Shown here: positions 26,253 through 34,188 of the stretch, piece after piece
How the letters are laid out: every line of letters begins with the position of its first letter
Numbering within the stretch: position 1 is the stretch's first letter
From: Petralouisia muris
Lineage (GTDB): Bacteria > Bacillota > Clostridia > Lachnospirales > Lachnospiraceae
Direction of reading: 5' to 3'
Length of the DNA: 64,000 nt
Assembly: GCF_004793545.1 (NCBI RefSeq)
Contig: NZ_SRYA01000016.1
Location: 1-64,000, forward strand
Translations under genes and position numbers: made by a program
The notes under the pieces: generated by a model
What the model was told of the DNA's origin: nothing
The model's input: only the letters and a program-made list of their open reading frames with translations
Databases searched by the model: none

Positions 26253-27485
26253 TCACGCCAGAGCAGAACCCAATTCTCTCTGGTACACAGCTCCAATTTC
26301 CTTTAACTTGTCAATGCGTTCCTGCCCTACACCCAATTCTTTTAAGATCTCGTCCGTATGCTCTCCACACAGCGGATAATCATAGCGGAAGGAAGTCTCG
26401 GTCGTGTCAAATTTCACAGGCGGATTGACCATCATGGTCTTTGTCCCGTCCCTGTGGGTATATTCTGAAATATAGCCGTTTTCCAGCGCCTGCATATCAT
26501 GAATAGTATCCGGAATGTGATGAATGATGCTATATGCAAAATCATTTTCTTTGAGCTTTCGCTCCATTTCATCTCCCGTATATTTCCCGACTTCCGCAGA
26601 GATGATCTGCACCAGCTCCTCGGTATTCCGCTTTGCCCCGGCTACATTGTTATATTCAGAATTTGCAGCCAGATCCGGCCTGGCCGCAATCTTCTCCAAA
26701 AACTCCGGGAACCGGGGTTCCTCATAAAGGCTAATGTTGATCCATGTGCCGTCCTTGCACTGATAGGCATTCGACATAGCAGTCGCCGGCCTCAACCGTG
26801 TCCTCGGATATTTATCTCCAAACTGAACCGATGAAATTGCGCTGCTGCAATTGTAAAGAGCCTGTGCATAAAGGGAGGTAAACACCTTACATCCTTTTCC
26901 CGTCCTCATCTGCTGGATAATTCCTGCTGCCACACCTCCTGCAAGGGAACAGGCCGTGGCGGAATCCCCGAATGCCCAGACTGGGTTGATCGGCATCACA
27001 TTCGACGCGTCAACCATATCAAGCATGGCACCCGAACGTGCCCAGAAGGCAACAATATCATATCCTGGGGCATCTTTATCCGGCCCCTTCTCCCCATAAC
27101 CGGTGACTGACCCATATACCAAATGGGGATGCTTTTTCGAAATTATCTCGTAGTCCAATCCCATTCGCTTTAAAGCCTCCGGCCGAAAATTTGTCACCAT
27201 CGCCTGTGATTTGCCAAGTATCTCATCCAAAAGCTCTTTTCCCGCCTCTGTTTTCAGATTAATTGAGATATCCCGCTTATTGGTATTATCAATTCCAAAA
27301 TACGGATTGCACCCATCGTCCGCCCGCATCCCGATGGAAAGTCCTGTGGGTCTCCCCGGCTCGCCAAAGGGTGGCTCCACTTTGATAACATCCGCGCCCC
27401 AGTCCGCCAGAATACCAGTTGTTGCCGGGCCGGCCACATGATAGCTTAAATCGACAATCCGAATTCCTTCCAATGGTTTCGGCAT
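26253..27485 (-). CDS. CaiB/BaiF (class III) CoA-transferase (copy 1)
   Basis: A 410-residue paralogue of the next gene; ATG 27485 follows GAGGAGGGAT. Blocks match: IRIVDLSYHVAGPATTGILA, NLKTEAGKELLDEIL, KHPHLVYGSVTGYGEKGPDK and WAFGDSATA, where Asp is the expected catalytic residue. The two proteins share their layout over the full length, so they arose by duplication, yet they differ at many positions. Two possibilities are that each handles a different acid of the pathway, or that they form a heteromer. The gene comes 37 bp after the crotonase. No acyl-CoA ligase exists in the window, so CoA entry must rely on these enzymes. Confidence 0.88.
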   Translation of the reverse strand: MPKPLEGIRIVDLSYHVAGPATTGILADWGADVIKVEPPFGEPGRPTGLSIGMRADDGCNPYFGIDNTNKRDISINLKTEAGKELLDEILGKSQAMVTNFRPEALKRMGLDYEIISKKHPHLVYGSVTGYGEKGPDKDAPGYDIVAFWARSGAMLDMVDASNVMPINPVWAFGDSATACSLAGGVAAGIIQQMRTGKGCKVFTSLYAQALYNCSSAISSVQFGDKYPRTRLRPATAMSNAYQCKDGTWINISLYEEPRFPEFLEKIAARPDLAANSEYNNVAGAKRNTEELVQIISAEVGKYTGDEMERKLKENDFAYSIIHHIPDTIHDMQALENGYISEYTHRDGTKTMMVNPPVKFDTTETSFRYDYPLCGEHTDEILKELGVGQERIDKLKEIGAVYQRELGSALA

Positions 27486-27522
27486 CCTATCCCTCCTCGC
27501 CTTACTTTTATTTTTTATCAAA

Positions 27523-28314
27523 TCATTCCGGTCGTTTCATTTCATAAACAGGATCCCGCTTCTCAAGAAATGCGTGGAAGCCTTCTTTCTTATCCGGAAG
27601 CCCGTAGCAGATGGCTGATATATTTTTCTCAAATTCCAGCCCTTCCGCCAGAGACATGTCAACTGTCTCATTTAGAATCAATTTTGAATAACGGATGCCC
27701 CTTGGAGACTTTCCGATGATCTGATCCATCATCACCTCGGCCGCACTGAGCAGTTCCTCTGGTTCCACAACTTTATTGACAAGCCCGATCTCCTTCGCTT
27801 CCTCTGCACGTACCATCCGGCCGGTGTAAATCATTTCCTTTGCCATTCCGTATCCTACCAGCCGCGGCAATCTCTGTGTCCCGCCAAAGCAGGGCGGCAC
27901 GCCAAGGCTCGCCTCCGGTTGTCCGAATTTTGCCTTCTCACTGGCAATCCGGATGTCACAGGACATCGCCAGCTCATTTCCCCCGCCTAACGCAAATCCG
28001 TTGACTGCTGCAATTGTCGGCAGCGGCAGGTTTTCTAATCTGGTAAATGTATCCTGGGCAAGACCTGCGTTTGCACGATTTTCTTCTGGGCCATAGTCCC
28101 TTAACTGGGCAAGATCAGCACCTGCCACAAAAGATCTTCCCGCACCCGTGATGATCAGTCCCAGAATATTTTTATCCGCTTCGATTTCATCAAAGGCCTG
28201 ATTCAATTCTTTTAAGACATCATCATTCAATGCATTAAGTGCCTTTGGCCGGTTCACTGTAATCAGTGCCACATGTTCTTTTTTCATCTCAAAAAGAATG
28301 TTTTCGTATTCCAA
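27523..28314 (-). CDS. Enoyl-CoA hydratase/isomerase (crotonase family)
   Basis: A 263-residue crotonase. I place the start at a TTG (28314) because AAGGAGGAG lies just before it and the length then fits the family; an upstream ATG at 28389 would add 25 unlikely residues. The oxyanion-hole and active-site segments are VAGADLAQL, GGGNELAMSCDIRIAS (first Glu) and FGQPEASLGVPPCFGGTQRL (second Glu). Both glutamates needed for hydration are present, so true hydratase activity is likely. It is the first gene of the eleven-gene minus-strand run and lies divergent to the LysR gene. Confidence 0.9.
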   Translation of the reverse strand: MEYENILFEMKKEHVALITVNRPKALNALNDDVLKELNQAFDEIEADKNILGLIITGAGRSFVAGADLAQLRDYGPEENRANAGLAQDTFTRLENLPLPTIAAVNGFALGGGNELAMSCDIRIASEKAKFGQPEASLGVPPCFGGTQRLPRLVGYGMAKEMIYTGRMVRAEEAKEIGLVNKVVEPEELLSAAEVMMDQIIGKSPRGIRYSKLILNETVDMSLAEGLEFEKNISAICYGLPDKKEGFHAFLEKRDPVYEMKRPE

Positions 28315-28447
28315 TCCTTCTCCTCCTTTTCTCCAATTGCCATTTGTTTTTGCTGTTTTTATTGGTTTTTGAACCATTTTTCTGTTCACCTCGTATTCTA
28401 ATGCTATTTTCTCTTCGCGTCTATTTCGTCAAATTCACCAAAACATC

Positions 28448-28538
28448 GAATTTTTTTCACATAGAATTGTAAACATTAGATTTATGAATTTTTTTCATCA
28501 TTCCAAGGCAACATAATCAGAGCAATCTATGGTATAGT
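28448..28538. promoter_or_regulatory. Divergent control region with repeated LysR-type sites
   Basis: The 12-mer GAATTTTTTTCA occurs twice in direct orientation, at 28448-28459 and 28486-28497, 38 bp apart. The second lies inside ATGAATTTTTTTCAT, a T-N11-A style dyad as bound by LysR proteins. A TATAGT at 28533-28538 could be the -10 of the LysR gene, with no good -35. The region separates the LysR gene from the catabolic operon. Confidence 0.5.
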
Positions 28539-28578
28539 GGGTCTATGGCAAACACATACGAAAGGAGACATCTTATTT

Positions 28579-29475
28579 ATGAACTGGCAGCATCTTGTAT
28601 ATTTCTGCAAAATTGTTGAGAAAAAGAATTTTTGCAAAGCCGCTGATTGCCTTTATATCACACCGTCTACACTCAGTAAGGCAATCCGATCCCTGGAGCA
28701 GGAAATCGGATTTCCATTATTTGAAAAGCAGGGAAGGAATTCCATTTTAACCAGATACGGAGAACAGTTCTACCCCTATGTCCATAAATCCCTTTCCTAT
28801 TTGGATGAAGGATTGGAACATATACAGACGGAGCTTGGCATCCTGAAAGGCCACGTCAAAATATCTGGTGTTTACACCCAATGCGCTGAATATCTTCCGG
28901 TAAAATTAAAGCAATTCAGGGAGCTCTATCCTGACGTATCCTTTGAAATTTCCTACCATGTATCTGGCTTGATCCTTGATTTTCTTCAGGCCGGAAAGAT
29001 TGACCTTGGATTCTGCGGCGATTTTGATATAGATTCCCCAGACTTTCAGGATATTGGGCATTTGACGCTGAAAACAGAGGAGCTTATATTTATTGTACCA
29101 AAAGGACACCCCTTATCCAGGGAACGCTATATTGATTTTGAGCAAATGAAGGACGAGTGCTATATCGCCTATCGGAACAACAGCGCCGGACTGAATCATC
29201 TTCTGATGAACATTTGCAGGGAAAATGGTTTTTCACCGAAAATCAGCTACGAAGTCTTTGACGATTACGCCGTGGTTCAGATGGTGGCCGAAGGCCTTGG
29301 CATCGGCCTGATTCCAGATAACAGCTATCTGCTAAATTCTAATGTTTCCGTACTTCGGTTCCGGGAAAACGCCCCGGTGAGAACCTTATATATGATCTGG
29401 AAAAAGAATGACCGTTATCTCTCCCCCATTGCAAATATATTTAAAAAATTTATCGAAGAAAAACCCTATTTATAA
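28579..29475 (+). CDS. LysR-family transcriptional regulator
   Basis: A 298-residue LysR regulator; ATG 28579 follows AAAGGAGA. The N-terminal winged helix is MNWQHLVYFCKIVEKKNFCK with the recognition helix TPSTLSKAIRSLEQEI; the rest is the two-lobed effector domain (GHVKISGVYTQCAEYLPVKL onward). LysR proteins usually activate a divergent operon on binding a pathway compound. It is divergent from the crotonase-led operon and convergent with the second catabolic run, so it probably governs one or both. The ligand is unknown, but a pathway acid or its CoA ester is expected. Confidence 0.9.
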   Translation: MNWQHLVYFCKIVEKKNFCKAADCLYITPSTLSKAIRSLEQEIGFPLFEKQGRNSILTRYGEQFYPYVHKSLSYLDEGLEHIQTELGILKGHVKISGVYTQCAEYLPVKLKQFRELYPDVSFEISYHVSGLILDFLQAGKIDLGFCGDFDIDSPDFQDIGHLTLKTEELIFIVPKGHPLSRERYIDFEQMKDECYIAYRNNSAGLNHLLMNICRENGFSPKISYEVFDDYAVVQMVAEGLGIGLIPDNSYLLNSNVSVLRFRENAPVRTLYMIWKKNDRYLSPIANIFKKFIEEKPYL

Positions 29476-29481
29476 GTAGAA

Positions 29482-29516
29482 AAGAAGGGAATCGCATTAC
29501 GGTTCCCTTCTTTTTT
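29482..29516. terminator. Bidirectional rho-independent terminator
   Basis: A perfect 10-bp stem (29482-29491 with 29503-29512), 11-base loop, then TTTTTT on the plus strand and TTCTTTTC on the minus strand. It separates the convergent LysR gene and MBL hydrolase C gene. Confidence 0.9.
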
Positions 29517-29544
29517 ATTGCAAAGTTTTCACCTTTTGGTTGAA

Positions 29545-30537
29545 TCAAAGCAAACGATAGGTGATCAATTTTCCCTTTTCCTCTTTTACAATTTCTCCGA
29601 GAACCAGCAAATGGGTTAAATGTGACTTTGCTTCACCCATCGCAAACCATTTTTGCTGCTTTGGTGCGTTCTCCCAGGTGGCTCCCCGTAGCGACCATCT
29701 CATATTAGAAGCCACCTTATAGGCGGTCATGCCGGCACTCCCTTTTAAAATTTCTTTTAACTCCTGCAATCGTTTTTCATGATGAAGAATCAACTCCTTT
29801 GCCCGCGCATTGACGGAACGTTGATTTCCTCCCCGGTGCCCCGGAAGCGCAAGCCTTATTGGATAACGCTGTATTTTATTCAAATTGTCCAGATATCTTC
29901 CCAGTGAATCCGGCATACCAGGCCAGTCCATAACATTCGGAGTAATATCATATAAAATATGGTCTCCAAGAAACATGATCTGCTGCTCGCGAATGTACAG
30001 ACACATATGGCCTGGTGTATGGCCTGACATCTCCACACATTCAAAGCTTACCTTTCCGATTGTGAACCTGTCACCGTTATCCAACAGCCTTGCAGGAAAC
30101 ATATCCTTTGTCGTATAATTTCGTGCCGGATTATCTTTTTTCTGCTCCTCTAATTCCGCTTTGGGAAATCCTTCTCTTATATACAGCTCGTCCAGCTCTC
30201 TGATATACGTACCGTGCTTCATATATTCCAAATACTCATAATCCGCTCTTCCCATGAAAATTCTGCTTTCACCTTCTTCGATAAACAGCTCTGCCAGACC
30301 AATATGATCCGCATGAAAATGGGTAAGGAATAGCGATGTATCTTTTGGCTTTAATCCAAGCTCCTGAAGTCCAGACAAAAGGCTTTTTTTACATTTGTCG
30401 TTATTAAATCCCGTGTCGATCAGGAGATATTGTCCCTCCGATCGCACGACATAGGCATTCAACACCTTCAACGCATTTCCTTTTAATTCCACCGGAAGCT
30501 TATAGATTTCAGGATATTCATTCACTTTTTCGACCAT
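29545..30537 (-). CDS. Metallo-beta-lactamase-fold hydrolase with C-terminal winged helix (C)
   Basis: A 330-residue MBL protein of a different subfamily from A and B. Zinc motifs are LTHFHADHIGLAE, EMSGHTPGHMCLY and FLGDHILYDI, with LALPGHRGG as the last His. The C-terminal ~90 residues (KVASNMRWSLRG onward, ending LITYRLL) look like the small winged-helix cap found in LACTB2-type and related hydrolases, which cleave esters, thioesters or RNA. The ATG at 30537 follows GGAGGTGAGAT and overlaps the end of the EtfA-like gene by 20 bp, so translation is coupled. It is the last gene of the second run. Confidence 0.8.
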   Translation of the reverse strand: MVEKVNEYPEIYKLPVELKGNALKVLNAYVVRSEGQYLLIDTGFNNDKCKKSLLSGLQELGLKPKDTSLFLTHFHADHIGLAELFIEEGESRIFMGRADYEYLEYMKHGTYIRELDELYIREGFPKAELEEQKKDNPARNYTTKDMFPARLLDNGDRFTIGKVSFECVEMSGHTPGHMCLYIREQQIMFLGDHILYDITPNVMDWPGMPDSLGRYLDNLNKIQRYPIRLALPGHRGGNQRSVNARAKELILHHEKRLQELKEILKGSAGMTAYKVASNMRWSLRGATWENAPKQQKWFAMGEAKSHLTHLLVLGEIVKEEKGKLITYRLL

Positions 30538-31390
30538 ATCTCACCTCCAATTCTCTGATTAGACGCGGCAAAATTGCTGACAGGTCTCCGATCACACCTA
30601 CGTCCGCCACGTCAAAGATCGGTTCATTGCGATCCACATTAATCGCCATCACCCATTCCGACTGATTCATGCCAACGACATGATGCATAGCCCCGGAAAT
30701 TCCGCATGCAATATAGCATCTCGGCTTTACCGTTTTTCCACTCAGTCCCACCTGATATTCTTTTTCCATCAGGCCTTCATCCACATTTGCCCGGGATGCA
30801 GCTACTTCGGCATGTAAAAGGGCAGCCAGCTTTTTAACTAGGTGAATGCCTGCTTCCCCGCCAACGCCCCGTCCACAGGCAATGAGCACCTCTCCGTCCT
30901 GAATATCCGAAACTCCATGCTTAAACGTTGCCACAATCGGCAGACGGTTGGCCTGATAGGTGATCATATATTCTCCCGCATCATCTGGGCATATGATTTT
31001 TAGCATGTCATTCTCCACATACAAATCCAGGCAATTAGTCATTACCGGAAGTTTCGTTCTCATTCCTACTCTGCTGGCCATATCGTTTTCAAAATCTGTG
31101 GCACAGAACAAAACCATAAACGGCTGATATTGATCAATCAGCCCACAAAAATCCTCTGTTAATATTTGCAGGTCATATGGATTTCGCTTTTTTTGTTTCA
31201 GTGTTATAATTTTGTCCGCACCACAGTCATACACGCTCTCCCTATCATCCGCTGTCATCTCCTGGTCAGATACCGCAATCAATTCACCTTGCAGGGCACA
31301 GGACAGCTCCGTTGCTTTTGCGACCGTCTCCCAGGCTCCTCTCGCTAACATCCCGTTTTCATATGCTATAAACAGAAGTATGTTTCTCAT
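30518..31390 (-). CDS. EtfA-like protein, divergent (copy 2)
   Basis: A 290-residue protein that keeps the EtfA FAD-domain features: VLIACGRGVGGEAGIHLVKK, VGLSGKTVKPRCYIACG and ISGAMHHVVGMNQSEWVMAI. The N-terminal domain is short and departs strongly from the first EtfA (365 residues). It overlaps the EtfB-like gene by 4 bp (ATGA), so the two are made together. FAD binding is expected; the partner dehydrogenase is the ACAD encoded two genes upstream. Confidence 0.82.
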   Translation of the reverse strand: MRNILLFIAYENGMLARGAWETVAKATELSCALQGELIAVSDQEMTADDRESVYDCGADKIITLKQKKRNPYDLQILTEDFCGLIDQYQPFMVLFCATDFENDMASRVGMRTKLPVMTNCLDLYVENDMLKIICPDDAGEYMITYQANRLPIVATFKHGVSDIQDGEVLIACGRGVGGEAGIHLVKKLAALLHAEVAASRANVDEGLMEKEYQVGLSGKTVKPRCYIACGISGAMHHVVGMNQSEWVMAINVDRNEPIFDVADVGVIGDLSAILPRLIRELEVRYGRKSE

Positions 31391-32217
31391 AAACAGATTC
31401 CCTCAATAATGTTCTGCTGACAAAGATTCTCTATAATGACCTCAACAGCTTCTTCGACCGAAATCTCATCGTAAAATGCACAATCCTTTCTTTTCTCAGA
31501 TTTCTGCAGGGCAGCAATTGTGATAGCATCCGAAAAATAATTTTCCTGAACCCTGCCATCCCCGGCCTTTAATCCATCCAATTCCTTATCCTTCCAAATC
31601 ATCAGTTCTTTTTTTAAAGATCCTAAAATCTCTGCTACGGATACAATTTCATTTTTTGACGCATAGTTCGCCAGCGTTACAACACAGGGCAACGTGCTTT
31701 CCATCTGCAAGAATTCATTTCCGTACCTTATATCCGTGATAACCAAAGGATTTTCTTTGGAACAGATATTTTTGCGCTCCAACTTCGATGCACAGCTCAT
31801 TTGCCCGAGAGATAAAAGCTCTGCCAATTCCGCCCCAAGAAAAGAAAATAGCCCGCTTTTCATTCGATAACCTGTAAGAATCACATCATAACCGTTAAGC
31901 CGGATCAGCTTCTCCATATCCACTGACACCGGCGGTTTTTGGCTGACATCAGGACTGTTCCTTGCAATCAGCCATGCCCTATCGCATCCCATGGCCAGAG
32001 CTTCCCTGAGCAAAACACGGTCCGTATCACAGCCTGCCGCTATAACCGTGACCATGTCATTCTCCTGATTTTTCAGGTCTATTGCCTGTTCAATCACCGC
32101 TTTCTTTTCGTTATCAAGGTGTGTCTGGTCGTCATCCCTAGCACGCCTATCTTCTATCAACCGTCTGCCCCCATCAAGCTTATACGTCAAAAAATTTAAA
32201 CAAACAATTATTTTCAC
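31387..32217 (-). CDS. EtfB-like protein lacking the usual nucleotide signature (copy 2)
   Basis: A 276-residue protein with the EtfB plan: MKIIVCLNFLTYKLDGGR at the start, NDMVTVIAAGCDTDRVLLRE for the alpha/beta core and a C-terminal arm. Where EtfB proteins have a motif like GRQAIDGDTAQVGP, this one has GYRMKSGLFSFLGAELAELL, so the conserved Asp and the DxTxQVG element are gone. AMP or second-FAD binding may be lost or altered. It starts 4 bp after the upstream ACAD gene and overlaps the next gene. This is a real, full-length gene and not a relic, since length and frame are intact. Confidence 0.78.
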   Translation of the reverse strand: MKIIVCLNFLTYKLDGGRRLIEDRRARDDDQTHLDNEKKAVIEQAIDLKNQENDMVTVIAAGCDTDRVLLREALAMGCDRAWLIARNSPDVSQKPPVSVDMEKLIRLNGYDVILTGYRMKSGLFSFLGAELAELLSLGQMSCASKLERKNICSKENPLVITDIRYGNEFLQMESTLPCVVTLANYASKNEIVSVAEILGSLKKELMIWKDKELDGLKAGDGRVQENYFSDAITIAALQKSEKRKDCAFYDEISVEEAVEVIIENLCQQNIIEGICL

Positions 32218-32221
32218 TGCT

Positions 32222-33367
32222 TTATTTGAATATATTGCCGCTTATAATCAGCCGCTGAATCTCATTCGTGCCCTCATAAATCTGTGTAATTTTTGCATCA
32301 CGGAACATTCTTTCCACATTCTGCTCCCTCATGTAACCGCTGCCTCCCATAAACTGTACACACTCTGTCGTCACATTCATGGCAAGATTGGTACATGCAA
32401 GCTTCGCCTTTGCAGCCATATTGGCAAAAGGCATATCATTCTGCTGCTCCCAAGTTGCTTTATAGAGAAGTAATCTGGCCATATCAATATCTGTCTCCAT
32501 ATCAGCCATGCGGAATGCCAGATACTGATTCTGACAAATCGGCTTCCCGAACTGCTTTCTTTCTTTCATATACTCCTTCGCCGTATCAAACGCCCCCTGT
32601 GCCAGTCCAAGACCCTGAGCCGCAACTCCGATACGCCCTGCATTTAAAATTGTAAGCGCATATCGCAGGCCTTTTCCCTCCTCTCCGATCATTCTGGAAG
32701 TCGGAATCTCACAGTTTTCAAAAATCAGCTCCGCAACCTTCGCACTGCGGATTCCACACTTATTTTCAATATGTCCTACACGAACACCCGGTGTCGTTTT
32801 CAAATCAACAAGAAAAGCGGTTAATCCTTTTGAACCCTTTGACAAATCGGTATTCGCAACCAAAAAGCAATAATCCGCAATCGCACCATTCGTGATAAAG
32901 TGCTTTGTACCATTAATCACAAACTTATCACCCTTGCGCTCCGCTGTTGTTTTCGCTGAGCCTGCATCGGAACCGGCCTCAGGTTCAGTAAGTGCAAAGC
33001 ATCCCATAGCATCACCCTTACAGATACTTGGCAGACAGTGCATCTTCTGCTCCTCATTTGCAAACAGCATAATTGCTCCAGCGAATCCCGTTGTCGAAAT
33101 CGAATACGCGATTCCAAATGCAGAATCCACCTTACACAGCTCTTCAATTGCAAGGACATATGAAAGATAGTCCCCTCCCTGTCCGCCGTACTCCTTCGGA
33201 TACTGGATGCCAATAAGCCCGAGATCCCCCATTCTTTTGATCAGATGAAGTGGAAACTCCTCTGTTATATCTCTCTCCTGCGCACCCTCCTTCAATTCTT
33301 CCTCCGCAAATTTCCTTGCTGCATTTCGAATTAAAATCTGCTGTTCTGTTAATGCAAAATCCATCAT
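32222..33367 (-). CDS. Acyl-CoA dehydrogenase (copy 2)
   Basis: A 381-residue paralogue of the dehydrogenase at 17858-19003 with the same length. Motifs include GCFALTEPEAGSDAGSAKTT, the FITNGAIADYCF substrate loop region, and YEGTNEIQRL with the catalytic Glu position. It is followed after 4 bp by the divergent EtfB-like gene, giving a second dehydrogenase-ETF unit. The two ACADs differ in the substrate-lining stretches, so they probably act on different intermediates. Good RBS AAGGAGG precedes the ATG. Confidence 0.9.
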   Translation of the reverse strand: MMDFALTEQQILIRNAARKFAEEELKEGAQERDITEEFPLHLIKRMGDLGLIGIQYPKEYGGQGGDYLSYVLAIEELCKVDSAFGIAYSISTTGFAGAIMLFANEEQKMHCLPSICKGDAMGCFALTEPEAGSDAGSAKTTAERKGDKFVINGTKHFITNGAIADYCFLVANTDLSKGSKGLTAFLVDLKTTPGVRVGHIENKCGIRSAKVAELIFENCEIPTSRMIGEEGKGLRYALTILNAGRIGVAAQGLGLAQGAFDTAKEYMKERKQFGKPICQNQYLAFRMADMETDIDMARLLLYKATWEQQNDMPFANMAAKAKLACTNLAMNVTTECVQFMGGSGYMREQNVERMFRDAKITQIYEGTNEIQRLIISGNIFK

Positions 33368-33470
33368 CGTCTGTTTCCTCCTTATTTTCGTTTGAATTTA
33401 TTTGGTAACTAAACTATGAATGATTTTTCAACAAAAAACAATCGACTTAAATTCTGAAATATATTGAATA

Positions 33471-33917
33471 TTATTCCGATATTTTTTCTTTTCGTTTTCG
33501 GACTAAAATCTTATTGATGCTCCGAAGCACCATTTTTTGATCCTGATTGACGGTCTTGATTTCTACTGTCACAAGCCCTAAAGTATGACCAGAATCACTT
33601 ACCTCCTTCACAACGGCCTCACTGGTAAGCGTGTCTCCCGCATATACACCCATAAACCATTGAACAGTGGTCTCCGTCCCACCAACTTCCCCGCCCTCAA
33701 AGATATCTGTATCTATAAAAGTCGCCCACGGGATAGAAAACGTGTACATTCCGGGGGCAATGACATCTTTATATCTGCTTTCTTTCATTACAGACTCATT
33801 TGTATGCAGATAAGATCTGTTATACTTTTTCGCAAATTCCATCATTTCTGACTTATCAATAGTCTGACTCCCCAAATCGTAGCACTCCCCTGTTTTTATA
33901 TCTTCAAAGTATCTCAT
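33471..33917 (-). CDS. MaoC-like hotdog hydratase
   Basis: A 148-residue single-hotdog protein of the MaoC family, beginning MRYFEDIKTGECYDLGSQTI. The usual hydratase motif (D-x4-H-x-D, then G-x-IAPG) appears in altered form as YNRSYLHTNESVMKESRYKD followed by VIAPGMYTFS; the His is there but the Asp residues are not in their usual places. It may be an (R)-hydratase with changed specificity or a thioester-binding partner. It is the first gene of the second run (103 bp before ACAD 2) and starts behind GAAGGAGAC. Confidence 0.78.
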   Translation of the reverse strand: MRYFEDIKTGECYDLGSQTIDKSEMMEFAKKYNRSYLHTNESVMKESRYKDVIAPGMYTFSIPWATFIDTDIFEGGEVGGTETTVQWFMGVYAGDTLTSEAVVKEVSDSGHTLGLVTVEIKTVNQDQKMVLRSINKILVRKRKEKISE

Positions 33918-34103
33918 ACGCAGTCTCCTTCTGAAATTTTATTGCTGTTTTTTCCTTATCTATTACTACTATAAGTATTTCTCTGATTTATTCTATTGAA
34001 TAATAATCCTCTGATTGATGAATTTCGTTCTTAAAATACAGACTCTCTTTTTCTCGCATTTTAAGGGATTTTACACCACTTTACAACTTTTCCATAAAAA
34101 AAT
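33918..34103. promoter_or_regulatory. Upstream region of the second catabolic run
   Basis: AT-rich stretch that must hold the minus-strand promoter of the MaoC-led run. No good -35/-10 pair is evident. ATGAATTTCGTTC at about 34019-34031 is a partial match to the LysR-type repeat ATGAATTTTTTTCAT at 28.5 kb, a weak hint of shared control. Confidence 0.3.
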
Positions 34104-34188
34104 GTCATACAGGACTTTCTGATGTATAATAAGTTTGCAAACAAAAAAATACGAAAGAAAGTGATCCTGTACGACAAACTTATTATAC
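34104..34188. repeat. Interleaved inverted repeats (pseudoknot order) at IS 5' end
   Basis: Arm A (34104-34118, GTCATACAGGACTTT) is nearly complementary to A' (34158-34175), and arm B (34124-34137, GTATAATAAGTTTG) is exactly complementary to B' (34175-34188). The order A-B-A'-B' cannot form nested hairpins but can form a pseudoknot in RNA. It lies immediately before the transposase frame and may be its end sequence or a translational control element. Confidence 0.55.

Noticed and set aside
13647-33917. Reading the cluster as a classical bai operon
   Set aside because: No BaiB ligase, BaiI dehydratase or BaiG transporter is present, and the CoA-transferases look more like FldA/HadA than BaiF. 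Only the OYE and SDR families are shared.
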